Source of the DNA: Microcaldota archaeon
GTDB taxonomy: Archaea; Micrarchaeota; Micrarchaeia; Micrarchaeales; Micrarchaeaceae
Length of the DNA: 58,321 nt
Direction of reading: 5' to 3'
Assembly (NCBI GenBank): GCA_021827665.1
Contig: JAKAUR010000008.1
Coordinates: 1-58,321, forward strand
Below the pieces are notes generated by a model. It saw only the letters and a program-made list of their open reading frames with translations. It was not told the DNA's origin and made no database searches. Of this stretch, positions 14,962-24,145 are shown one piece after another. The first letter of the stretch is position 1; each line of letters begins with the position of its first letter. Position numbers and translations under genes: made by a program.

Positions 14962-16959
14962 ATGCTTTTTTGGATAGTAATTGCCGTTCTTCCTTCATCG
15001 ATTGCCGCTCTGATAGCACTGCGAATGCAATTCTCGAGAAGCGCGATTGAATCCATGGCAATTGGCATACCATTCGGCATAGTATCTTTCACATCGCTCC
15101 TGTTTGCCTTTGACTATGCTTTCGGAAGCATAAACTCATACGCCATAGGATTTTCATTCCTGGTAATGCTAGCCGCGCTGGCTGCAGTCTATTCCAGGCC
15201 GATTTACGATTTCGTTTCAAGAAAACACAAGAAGCGCAGCAAAAAAGATTTCAATGTACCGATAACTTCCCTTCCGAGATGGGCGTGGATATTTGCACTA
15301 GTAATAACCATCATAATCGCCATAATATTCATAGCGGGCACGGGAAATTACAGCAACGGCATATACTGCATAGACGCCTCCTGCTCTGATGCCCTTTATC
15401 ATATAGGCATAGGGTATTCGGTGGCCTTCGGCCATTTTCCGCCGGAATATTACTTTACGATAGGTACGAAAAACGTTTTCCCATTCATGAGCGACCTTTA
15501 CATGGGCATGCTTCACAGGTTCGGACTGGGCATAGTCGGGGCACTGCTGCTGCCTGACGTGATGCTTGTGTTCTCATTTGTGTGGCTTAGCATGATGGTG
15601 GCTTATGCGATATCAAAAAGCACAAGGATATCTGCAATAGCTACAACAATGTTCTGGTTCGGTGGAGTTGGATTCATAAAAATTCTTGATTTTCCATTCA
15701 TAAAGCAGATAACTCCATTATTCCAGCCTGCGCATCTTTTCTATTTGCCCCAACCGCACAATACAATACCTTCTTTCATATATTCTGTCCTAAAGATGTC
15801 GGAAATACCGACGTCATACTGGACCAGCATAATAAACAGCATGCTTCTTGCCCAAAGGGATCTGCTGCTGGGTCTGCCCCTTGCGCTTGCCGCAATATAC
15901 ATAATATATCTGGGCTTCTTCTCCGAAAAGAGGTTCGGTGCCAAGGAATACCTGTTCCTGGGGGTGCTGGCAGGCATGCTTCCGCTTGCCAACGCAGAGA
16001 GCGTGGTACTGGTGGCATTTCTTGGTATATCCGCCCTGTTCTACCTGCTTGCAAAAAAAGGCAGGCTAAGAAGCTTGTATAATTTCATTCTTGCTGTGCT
16101 GCCGTTCGCAATAATAGGTTCCATAGAGCTGCTGTACATGGATTCGCAGAAAAGGGAGGTCAACTGGTCATACTTCATATATCAGGATTACATACTGCAC
16201 GGAAGCAATGCTGTCCTTACTGCGATATTGAGCATGGAAAACATCCTATTCTTCTGGCTTCAGGTTGCCGGGATACCTGTAATACTTGGTTTGCTGGGCC
16301 TGTACTATGCAAAACGTAACTCCAAGGCGTTTTTCATACCTTTCATGGCGCTATGGGTATTCGTGACTGCGTACACGCCGCAGCCAAATCCTGCGGATTC
16401 TAACAAGATATTCATATATGTATTCCTGATGCTCTGCCTTTTCATGGCCTATCTGATAGACGCAATGTGGAAGAAAGGACGTTTGTGGGAAGCGTTTGGG
16501 ATATTGTTGGTGATATTGGTCATAATAAATTTCCCTCTGTTCTTCACGCACGACGTATTTGCCTTCAAGCAGCCCCTTCTCACAAACGCAGAGATTGCAG
16601 CTGCAACGTACATAACAAACAATACGCCTTCAGGCGCAATCTTCGTAGTCAATGATTACAACGCCTTCAGGAATCCAGTGTCCAGCATAGCAATGAGGCA
16701 GACGCTGATTTCTATAGGTCAGTATGTCGGAGGCATATACAAGTACCCACCACAGCAGACGATAAATGCAACAATGCAGATAGTTTCCAGGGCGTCATGC
16801 TCCGCTGCAAAGGAATACAACGTCTCATACGCGTATCTGGAAAATCCAAACTCCACCACACTCGCACTCTTCAATGCCTCAGGTTTCGAAATGGTATTCA
16901 ACTATTCCCAGCCATCGATTCCACAAAAGATTTATGTTTATAAGCTCAACTGTTCATGA
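14962..16959 (+). CDS. Large polytopic membrane protein, probable GT-C glycosyltransferase
   Basis: A 665-aa protein with roughly 14 TM helices and a C-terminal extracytoplasmic domain (about 540-665) with sequons. A long first periplasmic-type loop, about residues 130-165 (CIDASCSDALYHI), contains acidic residues near the membrane, as in GT-C enzymes that use polyprenyl-phosphate sugars; the match is by layout, not by a recognised motif. Starts at the ATG at 14962. It is the first of three plus-strand genes (with 16993-17721 and the GT2 at 17734) and likely works with the GT2, which would make a lipid-linked sugar donor. Confidence 0.6.
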   Translation: MLFWIVIAVLPSSIAALIALRMQFSRSAIESMAIGIPFGIVSFTSLLFAFDYAFGSINSYAIGFSFLVMLAALAAVYSRPIYDFVSRKHKKRSKKDFNVPITSLPRWAWIFALVITIIIAIIFIAGTGNYSNGIYCIDASCSDALYHIGIGYSVAFGHFPPEYYFTIGTKNVFPFMSDLYMGMLHRFGLGIVGALLLPDVMLVFSFVWLSMMVAYAISKSTRISAIATTMFWFGGVGFIKILDFPFIKQITPLFQPAHLFYLPQPHNTIPSFIYSVLKMSEIPTSYWTSIINSMLLAQRDLLLGLPLALAAIYIIYLGFFSEKRFGAKEYLFLGVLAGMLPLANAESVVLVAFLGISALFYLLAKKGRLRSLYNFILAVLPFAIIGSIELLYMDSQKREVNWSYFIYQDYILHGSNAVLTAILSMENILFFWLQVAGIPVILGLLGLYYAKRNSKAFFIPFMALWVFVTAYTPQPNPADSNKIFIYVFLMLCLFMAYLIDAMWKKGRLWEAFGILLVILVIINFPLFFTHDVFAFKQPLLTNAEIAAATYITNNTPSGAIFVVNDYNAFRNPVSSIAMRQTLISIGQYVGGIYKYPPQQTINATMQIVSRASCSAAKEYNVSYAYLENPNSTTLALFNASGFEMVFNYSQPSIPQKIYVYKLNCS

Positions 16960-16992
16960 GTATGGCCCACAAATGCGTGCTCCGGTGCTTGG

Positions 16993-17721
16993 TTGGAAAA
17001 TCAAAAATCCAAGAAAGAGAATGAAATTGCTAGCAGGTCGTCTGAAATAATAAAAGCGTCAGTATTGAAATTTTCGCTGTACTTAGGGGAGGATCCAGAA
17101 AAGATCATGCCATATGCTCCAAAGCTAGTCATCAGCCAGGCGGAAAAGGAACCATACATAAAATATGAAAATAACAACAATACAATAACCTTGGCCGGAC
17201 AGAATACCGGAGATCAATTTACGCATATGGTCATAAACGGTGTAATCGCTACGCACTATTATCAAGAAAAGCAGAAGCAGCGCACCTCTTCCGACAACGA
17301 TTTCCCTGCGAACTACGCCACAGACCGGCTGCTCAGGATTAGTTTCTCCTCTCTGTTTACCGCAATGGCTTCGGACAAGGGCAATGCCACAAGTCTTTTT
17401 GCAGGAAATATCTTCCGCAGGCAGGAGCTTGCCGACATGCATAACCTAAAGGAAATGCTGGTCTTGCTTTACAAAAACGTAGTTGGCGGCTCTTTGGAAA
17501 AATTCATATCCAGCTTATACGGAGAGGAGGATTACGACTCCATAGACCTTGTGGGCCGTATACTGGCCGTAGCCATAGTAATTGCTGAAGGCGGTGATAT
17601 AAGGCGTTCTTTAAGAGACATGTATTACAAGGGCTACAAATCCATAAATTCGATAGCATCCATAGGGTTTGAGCGCTTCAAGCAGCATGTAGACACACTT
17701 TTCAGCAACAATGCTGGCTGA
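16993..17721 (+). CDS. Hypothetical protein between two glycosylation genes
   Basis: Not recognised. A 242-aa mostly helical protein without signal peptide or TM, with a polar N-terminus (ENQKSKKENEIASRS) and an Asn-rich stretch (KYENNNNTITL). The ORF-track start TTG at 16993 follows the preceding stop by 33 nt. The stop is 12 nt before the GT2 start, so it is probably co-transcribed with it. Its place in the operon suggests a cytosolic accessory role in glycosylation, but nothing in the sequence shows it. Confidence 0.55.
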   Translation: MENQKSKKENEIASRSSEIIKASVLKFSLYLGEDPEKIMPYAPKLVISQAEKEPYIKYENNNNTITLAGQNTGDQFTHMVINGVIATHYYQEKQKQRTSSDNDFPANYATDRLLRISFSSLFTAMASDKGNATSLFAGNIFRRQELADMHNLKEMLVLLYKNVVGGSLEKFISSLYGEEDYDSIDLVGRILAVAIVIAEGGDIRRSLRDMYYKGYKSINSIASIGFERFKQHVDTLFSNNAG

Positions 17722-17733
17722 AGTTGATTACCG

Positions 17734-18522
17734 ATGAAAGTATACCTGATCATACCGGCTTATAACGAGCAGGGCAGGATAATTAACACCCTGAAATTTT
17801 ATGAGGAAATCTTCAAGAAGAATGCCATAAGGCGCTCGATAATAGTGGTTTCGGAATCTACGGACAAAACAAACGCCATTGTCAAGGATATCGGAAGGAA
17901 GCACGCCAATATATCACTCGTATATTCAAGACGCAGGCTGGGCAAGGGTGGAGCCATAACCAAGGGTTTTCTGTATGCAATATCCAAATCTTCGCCAAAC
18001 GACTTAATAGGGTTCGTAGACGCGGATAACGCAGTTCATGCTTCCGAATTTATGCGAATGGTCGATTATCTGAGGACAAACAAGGACGTGGCTGGAGTAA
18101 TAGCGTCCAGATATACCAAGGGCGGCAAAATAGTCGGCTACTTTCCGTTGTCAAGGCATCTGTCGAGCAGGTTCTACAATCTCATGGTTAGGATGCTTTT
18201 CGGGTTGGGCTACAGGGACACACAATGCGGCGCAAAGGTCTTCAGATCAGATGCAATAAAAAAGATAATCCCTACTCTTTCTGTTGTGGATATGAGCTTT
18301 GACATAAACCTTCTCTATTCCGCAAAAAAGCTAGGCATAAGGGTAAGGGAAATTCCGATAACTTATCATCAGGTGAACGAAGGAACAAAGCTCGTACTGC
18401 ACAAGCAAATCCCACAGATGTTTATAGCTACGCTAGGTTTCAGGATATCAAGGTCAAGGTTCAACAGGCTGTTCCCTTCAAAGTTCAAGGGATACGTATA
18501 CGATGCCGTAAGAAGATGGTAA
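17734..18522 (+). CDS. GT2 glycosyltransferase, dolichyl-phosphate glucosyl/mannosyltransferase type
   Basis: Would transfer a sugar from a nucleotide donor to dolichyl phosphate on the cytoplasmic face. N-terminal GT-A fold: IIPAYNEQGRI, a ESTDKT donor-site loop, GKGGAITKGF, the metal-binding DADN, and YRDTQCGAKVFR, the DTQCG signature of ALG5/DPM-like enzymes. 262 aa with no C-terminal TM pair, as in the soluble or peripheral forms. Follows an unknown gene by 12 nt. The product, a polyprenyl-phosphate sugar, is the usual donor of GT-C enzymes such as the neighbours at 12427 and 14962. Confidence 0.85.
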   Translation: MKVYLIIPAYNEQGRIINTLKFYEEIFKKNAIRRSIIVVSESTDKTNAIVKDIGRKHANISLVYSRRRLGKGGAITKGFLYAISKSSPNDLIGFVDADNAVHASEFMRMVDYLRTNKDVAGVIASRYTKGGKIVGYFPLSRHLSSRFYNLMVRMLFGLGYRDTQCGAKVFRSDAIKKIIPTLSVVDMSFDINLLYSAKKLGIRVREIPITYHQVNEGTKLVLHKQIPQMFIATLGFRISRSRFNRLFPSKFKGYVYDAVRRW

Positions 18523-18526
18523 TGTC

Positions 18527-18898
18527 TCAATTTCTGAGGGTTATTATTGTTCCTGCGAGTGCGATTATGAAGCCTACGCCAAAACCCCACAAAGAAGGTA
18601 TTTCAATCAGATATAGTATAAGCACCACTACGGCCCAGGTCTCAGATTTTTTGGCGTCGGTAGTGTAAGCATTCATCGCTCCAGCAATTATCGCTATGCC
18701 TATTATCGCTCCGGCGCCGGCATCCGCGATTGCAAATACCGGTTCACTGGAAAATGCAGTTATGCCTACTATTATGCTTACCAAAATGGCTATTGCTCCT
18801 GCTATAACCAGAAGCGAAACTCCAAGTTTTGGTTTTTTCTTCAAGGCTTTTGCCTTCCGCCCTCTTGGCTTGGCAACGTGCCCCTTATGTGCTGCCAT
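18527..18898 (-). CDS. Small membrane protein with basic N-terminus
   Basis: Not recognised. A 123-aa protein with a strongly basic cytoplasmic N-terminus (HKGHVAKPRGRKAKALKKKPK) and four hydrophobic segments (about 25-47, 55-76, 86-102 and 103-119). Convergent with the GT2 gene, 4 bp apart. The Arg/Lys tail could bind nucleic acid or acidic lipid, but this is a guess. Confidence 0.6.
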   Translation of the reverse strand: MAAHKGHVAKPRGRKAKALKKKPKLGVSLLVIAGAIAILVSIIVGITAFSSEPVFAIADAGAGAIIGIAIIAGAMNAYTTDAKKSETWAVVVLILYLIEIPSLWGFGVGFIIALAGTIITLRN

Positions 18899-18988
18899 CT
18901 AAACACGTTAAATTATCAATTCATATTATAAAGCTATCTGTAAACAGCAAAACTTAATTATCCGAATGCAAATTATTATCGTGATAAT

Positions 18989-19912
18989 TTGGCAGAATAT
19001 GTGGGGATAGGTTACGGAGGCTCCAAAGCTAAGATTACCAGGATAGGACTAGGGACGTGGAAGATACCGAACGATTCCGAATCCGGAATTGCAGCGATAA
19101 GACATGGCATTTCTCTCGGAATAAATTTTGTCGATACCGCAGAGATGTATGGAAACGAAGAACTGGTCGGAAAGGCGATAAAGGGGCTTGAAAATGTCTT
19201 TCTTGCAACGAAGGTGTCTCCATCACATTTCAGGCACGACGAGCTGATTAAAGCATGCGAGTCAAGCCTGAAGCGCCTAGGCAAGAAAAGCATATGGCTG
19301 TATCAGCTGCACTGGCCCAACAACAGGGTGCCAATAGCGGAGACCATGCGAGCCATGGAGGAACTGCTGGACGAAGGAAAGATTATGAACATAGGCGTCA
19401 GCAACTTTTCGGTTGAGGAGATGATGAGGGCACAGCAGGCGCTTGACCATTCGAAGATAGCATCAAATCAGGTGGAATACAGCATATCCGTAAGGGATCC
19501 GGAGTCGGGCCTGCTCAAATTCTGTAAAAAGGAGGGAATAGCATTGATAGCCTACAGCCCTTTGGCAAGAGGTGCAATATTCGGCGACAAAACTATGGCG
19601 GAATCGCTTTCTGAAGTGGGCAATAAATATTCCAAGCCTGCATCGGAGGTGGCATTGCGTTACGTGCTCCAGAAAGGAAACGGCAGCGTCGTAGCTATAC
19701 CGAAGGCATCTTCACCAAAGCACATTGAGGAGAACGCCGATGCGATGTCTTGGAGCCTATCAAATGAAGACATGAAATACCTCGAATCGCTAAAAGGCCT
19801 TTCGCGCCCTCCTCTTGCCGGAAAGATGCTGAAAGCCTTCCTGAAAAATACAACACTATGGGCCAAGCTTATGGAGCAGAATGAAAAAAGGAGAAGGGAG
19901 CGTCACCAGTAA
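18989..19912 (+). CDS. Aldo/keto reductase
   Basis: NAD(P)H-dependent reductase of carbonyl compounds with a TIM-barrel fold. Catalytic tetrad visible: Asp and Tyr in DTAEMYGNE, Lys in LATKVSP, His in QLHWPN; GVSNFS and the cofactor-site segment AIPKASSPKHIEEN are also present. 307 aa, TTG start at 18989 with GTGAT 3 nt before it. The 3' end overlaps the convergent carB gene by 10 bp. The physiological substrate is unknown. Confidence 0.9.
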   Translation: MAEYVGIGYGGSKAKITRIGLGTWKIPNDSESGIAAIRHGISLGINFVDTAEMYGNEELVGKAIKGLENVFLATKVSPSHFRHDELIKACESSLKRLGKKSIWLYQLHWPNNRVPIAETMRAMEELLDEGKIMNIGVSNFSVEEMMRAQQALDHSKIASNQVEYSISVRDPESGLLKFCKKEGIALIAYSPLARGAIFGDKTMAESLSEVGNKYSKPASEVALRYVLQKGNGSVVAIPKASSPKHIEENADAMSWSLSNEDMKYLESLKGLSRPPLAGKMLKAFLKNTTLWAKLMEQNEKRRRERHQ

Positions 19913-22900
19913 TCCTTGAGTTCTCTGGCTTCAGTTTTCGTTCCGAAAGCCCTTGCGAGCCTTAATCCAAGCCTGGCATTCAACACCATCGGTACATTAA
20001 AATCCGCGCAGGCTCTCCTTATGTTGTAATCTCTCTCCGGGATATGCCCATCGGTGAAAACTATATCTATGGTTTTGTTCCTCATTGCATTCAGGGCCTC
20101 CTTTTCGGATAGCACAGCCCTATCATCATTGTCCTCAAAGCCTTTCAGGCCATAAAGCTTCAGGTGCAGCTTGCCATTCAACTCTCTTTCAAGCGTTTTT
20201 GTAGCGTTGCCGTTTCCATAAACCAGGGCACCCTTGCTGGGTATCCTGTTCGGCTGGGCCGAAATCCAGCTTTTCATAAGCGCCGCATCGATATCCTTGT
20301 CGAAGGATGCCACCTCCCCGGTGCTTCTCATCTCTGCTCCTAGATACGGATACGCTCCCTTTATCTGTGCCCAGGAAAACTGAGGGGATTTTATCCCGTA
20401 TGCCTTTAGCTTGGGGCTGTAAAATCCGTCCCAGTCGAAATGGGACAGGCATCCCCTCATTGCATGATCTAGGATTTCTACGCCTGTTGCCTTGGAACCG
20501 AACGGCATGGACCTGCTTGCCCTGAGATTAAGCTCTATGACGTAAGGCACGCCGTCCTTCACTGCGAACTGGAGGTTGAACGGCCCGCGTATGCCAAGCC
20601 TTTCAACCAAGCTGCCCGCAATCTGCTTCATCTTTTCAAGAACATATTCCTTTTCCTTGGCCTCTTTTGACTCTGTAGGAAAAGCCTGCATGGTCGAATC
20701 TCCGCTGTGGATTCCGGCCTCTTCTATGTGGAAAAGCGGAATCCCAATTATGGATTTTCCATCAGATGCACAATCCAAGTCTGCCTCCTCAGCATCCGAT
20801 ATGAACTTCGATATGACTACGGGCTTGTGCACGTATCGTTTTTCAATGCCTAAAATTTTTCTTCTGAGCTCGTCTTCGCTGTTGACGATTCCCATCGAGG
20901 ATCCGCTGAGCACAAAGCTTGGCCTTACCATAAGAGGATAGCCCACTCTGGATGCAAAATCTACGGCTTCATATACCGAAGTTACGCTCTCCCATTCCGG
21001 TTCTCTGATGCCAAGCTCGTTTATTATGTTTGAAAACGACTTCCTATTCTCCGCGCTTTCTATCGCTTTATGCCCGCTGCCCAATATGTTTATGCCCCTG
21101 CCGTGCAATTCCTCCGCTATGTTGTTTCCTATTTGCCCCGCTGTAAAAAGAACCGCGTCACTTATCCCGAAGCTCTTCGATATTGAAACTACAGATTCAG
21201 AGCCGACATGGTCGAACACCAATATCTTCGAGAAATTCCAATCGGTAGAAACAGTTTCCGGGTTGCAGTTGAGCATAATCACATTTTTGCCCAGATTTTT
21301 TGCAGCGTTTGCGGCCATCACGGTAGCATAATCAAATTCTACGGAAACGCCTATCCTGAAACACCCTGCCCCAAGCACAAGCACACCGTTCTTATTGGCC
21401 TCCGTCTCTGCTTCGTCAAAAATTGCATTCCGGGTAAGGTACATGTAGTTCGCATCGGAAGGCCATTCGCCGGCGAGTGTGTCTATGTGCTTTGCCTTTT
21501 GGGAAAGGCCTTCGTAACCGAGCTGCTTCTCGGAGAAACCCAGCCCAAGCATCTCGTCAACCATTTCCTTTTTCCTCTTTGCTTCCAAACTGCAAAATTC
21601 AGAGTATTTGTTTACTATCTGTTTGATCTTTTCTAGGAAGAATACGTTTATCCCAGTGGCGTTATGAATCTCGTCAATGCCTGCGCCTTCTGCAAACGCT
21701 CTCGTTACATAAAGAAACCAATAAGGCTTCCTTGCGGCAAGCGCAGATACTGCCTCGTCCTTACCCATGGACCTTATCGCCTCGCTTGAGCTTATTATGC
21801 CCTCTTCCCCTATGTCGAGCATTCTCACGGCCTTTTGAAGCGCTTCTTCAAAATTCCTGCCTATGCTCATCACTTCCCCTATGCTTTTCATCTCGCTGCC
21901 TATTGAATCCTCAGCCATCTCGAACTTAGTGCTGTCCCAGCGCGGCATCTTCACCGCAATATAATCCATGCTGGGTTCGAAATACGCGCTCGTGCTGCGC
22001 GAAATCTCATTTCGCAGTTCGTGAAGCCTGCTCCCAAGCGCCAGCTTTGCAGCCACGTACGCTATCGGGTATCCGGTCACTTTGCTGGCAAGCGCGGAAG
22101 ACCTTGACATCCTGGGGTTGGTTTCTATCACAAAAAATTCGTAGCTGTTTGGCTCCAGGGCAAATTGCACATTGCATTCTCCTACGAGATTTATCGATTC
22201 GGCTACTCGTATGGCCGTGCTCCTCATCTCCTGGTATACGTAATTGTCCAGGGTCTGCGCCGGCGCAACTACAACTGATTCCCCTGTATGCGTACCCATC
22301 GGGTCCAGGTTTTCAAGGCACGCGATTACTGCGGTATTCCCGTCACTGTCCCTCATAACCTCGTACTCGAGCTCTTTCCAGCCGCTAAGGTATTTCTCAA
22401 CAAGCGCTTCGCCGGTTCCGCTCTGTGCGAATGCCCTGGATATCGAGCTTTCGAACTCATCCATATTGTGCGCTATGAAAGAGCCTCGTCCGCCCAGGTT
22501 GAAGCTGACTCTGCACACTACCGGGAATCCAAGCTTCTTTGCCGCGCCGATTCCCTCCTCGATGCTCTTAACCCCAAAGCTTGGCGGGACGGGTATTTCG
22601 AGCTTACGCATTAGCCTTTGGAAATCAGCTCTTCCCAATGCATTTCTTATCCCTTCAGGGGGTGTGCCAAGGAATTCCACGCCGTTAGCCTGCAGGAATC
22701 CGTCGTCCCAAAGCTCAAGGCACGCACTGAGAGCCGTCTGTCCTCCGAACCCAGACAGTATCGCATCCGGCTTCTCTTTTTCTATCACGCGCCTGATATA
22801 TTCAGAGGATATCGGTAATATGTAAACGGAATCCGCCATAGCGTAGCTCGTCTGCACCGTGGCTATGTTTGGATTGAGCACAATGCTTTTAATGCCGGAA

Positions 22901-23013
22901 TCCCTGAGAGCGCGAAGCGCCTGAGAACCGCTGTAGTCGAATTCAGCAGCTTCAGCTACTTTTATGCCTCCTGAACCTATAAGCAATATCTTCTTTGCTT
23001 TACTCTTTTCCAC
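19903..23013 (-). CDS. carB: Carbamoyl-phosphate synthase large subunit
   Basis: Makes carbamoyl phosphate from ammonia (delivered by CarA), bicarbonate and two ATP, for pyrimidine and arginine synthesis. Duplicated ATP-grasp architecture: first half opens with ILLIGSGGIKVAEAAEFDYSG and has the FNLGGRGS phosphate loop and ETNPRMSRSSALASK; second half has GAGCFRIGVSVEFDYA, VRPSFVLSGSSMG and ELNLRASRSMPF. 1036 aa, slightly short of the usual about 1070. The small C-terminal allosteric domain is present (about 905-1036). Overlaps carA by 14 bp. No other pyrimidine or arginine genes are nearby. Confidence 0.95.
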   Translation of the reverse strand: MEKSKAKKILLIGSGGIKVAEAAEFDYSGSQALRALRDSGIKSIVLNPNIATVQTSYAMADSVYILPISSEYIRRVIEKEKPDAILSGFGGQTALSACLELWDDGFLQANGVEFLGTPPEGIRNALGRADFQRLMRKLEIPVPPSFGVKSIEEGIGAAKKLGFPVVCRVSFNLGGRGSFIAHNMDEFESSISRAFAQSGTGEALVEKYLSGWKELEYEVMRDSDGNTAVIACLENLDPMGTHTGESVVVAPAQTLDNYVYQEMRSTAIRVAESINLVGECNVQFALEPNSYEFFVIETNPRMSRSSALASKVTGYPIAYVAAKLALGSRLHELRNEISRSTSAYFEPSMDYIAVKMPRWDSTKFEMAEDSIGSEMKSIGEVMSIGRNFEEALQKAVRMLDIGEEGIISSSEAIRSMGKDEAVSALAARKPYWFLYVTRAFAEGAGIDEIHNATGINVFFLEKIKQIVNKYSEFCSLEAKRKKEMVDEMLGLGFSEKQLGYEGLSQKAKHIDTLAGEWPSDANYMYLTRNAIFDEAETEANKNGVLVLGAGCFRIGVSVEFDYATVMAANAAKNLGKNVIMLNCNPETVSTDWNFSKILVFDHVGSESVVSISKSFGISDAVLFTAGQIGNNIAEELHGRGINILGSGHKAIESAENRKSFSNIINELGIREPEWESVTSVYEAVDFASRVGYPLMVRPSFVLSGSSMGIVNSEDELRRKILGIEKRYVHKPVVISKFISDAEEADLDCASDGKSIIGIPLFHIEEAGIHSGDSTMQAFPTESKEAKEKEYVLEKMKQIAGSLVERLGIRGPFNLQFAVKDGVPYVIELNLRASRSMPFGSKATGVEILDHAMRGCLSHFDWDGFYSPKLKAYGIKSPQFSWAQIKGAYPYLGAEMRSTGEVASFDKDIDAALMKSWISAQPNRIPSKGALVYGNGNATKTLERELNGKLHLKLYGLKGFEDNDDRAVLSEKEALNAMRNKTIDIVFTDGHIPERDYNIRRACADFNVPMVLNARLGLRLARAFGTKTEARELKDYW

Positions 23014-24097
23014 CGATAAAACCCCTTACTGAAGAATCGAAGAGCTCAAAAATTCTGAATCCGTCTTTAGTTCCAGGCCTAGCCTCTGGATGGAACTGCA
23101 CAGTCATTACGTTATGGCTTTTGATGGCCATTCCCTCTATGGTCCTGTCGTCAAGCGAAACATGCGAAATCTCAACGCCGTCAGGTGCATCGCCGAAAAC
23201 CGCATATCCATGATTGTGCGTAGTTATCATGCATCTTCCGGTTTGCAATTCCATTACGCCCTTGTTTATGGCTCTGTGACCGAAACCCATTTTCCTTATC
23301 TCCATGCCTGAAGCCATTGCTACAATCTGGTGCCCCAAGCATATACCCAAAATCGGTATGTTGTGCTCAATCAGTTTTGCAACTGTTTCGGTCTCTTTGC
23401 TTAGCAGCATCGGATTTCCCGGACCGTTGGTAAGCACTATGCCATTCGGGTCGTAGGAAAGTACCTGTTCTTCAGTGGCATTGTGGGGCAACCTGACTAT
23501 GGAATATCCCATAGAATATATGCAGTCCAGGATTCCTTCCTTCAATCCATAATCCACGACTACAATCGTAGGTCCCTTATTTTCATAAATTATCGGTCTC
23601 TTTACAGATACCATTTCAACGAAATTTATGCTTTCATAATCATTGCCGTCCCTGGAATCCATGCCGTCAGAAATAATACCTGCCATGGCGCCTTTCTTGC
23701 GTATGTGTAATGCAAGCGCCCTCGTATCAATCCTGGATATTCCAGGCACATTTTCATCTGCGAGCCATTTTTCGAGACTTTTTTCGGAATTCCATTCAGA
23801 GCCGTGGGTTATTTCCCCTACTATCAAGCCTGAAACCTGTATGTTTTCGGATTCGAAATTCGATAATATCCCGTTCCTTCTTTCCTTTTCGGGCACCCCG
23901 TAATTTCCTACGAGAGGATGAGTTATTGCCAGCATCTGTCCTTTGTACGACGGATCAGAAAGAGATTCAACATATCCGTTCATAGAGGTGGTAAAGACGA
24001 CCTCTCCGTTCGCATCGGAATGCGAGCCGAAGCGGGTGCCAGGATAAACAGAACCGTCTTCAAGAACGAGGTAGGCCGCATCGTTTCTTTCCGGCAT
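23000..24097 (-). CDS. carA: Carbamoyl-phosphate synthase small subunit (glutaminase)
   Basis: Class I glutamine amidotransferase subunit that hydrolyses glutamine and channels ammonia to CarB. The N-terminal CarA domain has TSMNGYVESLSDPSYKGQ and LVGNYG; the C-terminal amidotransferase domain has LTNGPGNP, the nucleophile elbow ILGICLGHQI (Cys) and the His/Glu pair in VQFHPEAR. 365 aa, full length. Starts at the ATG at 24097 and overlaps carB by 14 bp, giving coupled translation. Confidence 0.95.
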   Translation of the reverse strand: MPERNDAAYLVLEDGSVYPGTRFGSHSDANGEVVFTTSMNGYVESLSDPSYKGQMLAITHPLVGNYGVPEKERRNGILSNFESENIQVSGLIVGEITHGSEWNSEKSLEKWLADENVPGISRIDTRALALHIRKKGAMAGIISDGMDSRDGNDYESINFVEMVSVKRPIIYENKGPTIVVVDYGLKEGILDCIYSMGYSIVRLPHNATEEQVLSYDPNGIVLTNGPGNPMLLSKETETVAKLIEHNIPILGICLGHQIVAMASGMEIRKMGFGHRAINKGVMELQTGRCMITTHNHGYAVFGDAPDGVEISHVSLDDRTIEGMAIKSHNVMTVQFHPEARPGTKDGFRIFELFDSSVRGFIGGKE

Positions 24098-24145
24098 CTA
24101 ATCTATATAGCAATTTAACCGTACTGGTATAAATATGCTACGCAA

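Noticed and set aside
20576-22825. Several plus-strand ORFs of 100-190 aa
   Set aside because: Antisense shadows of carB, which has all its ATP-grasp motifs.
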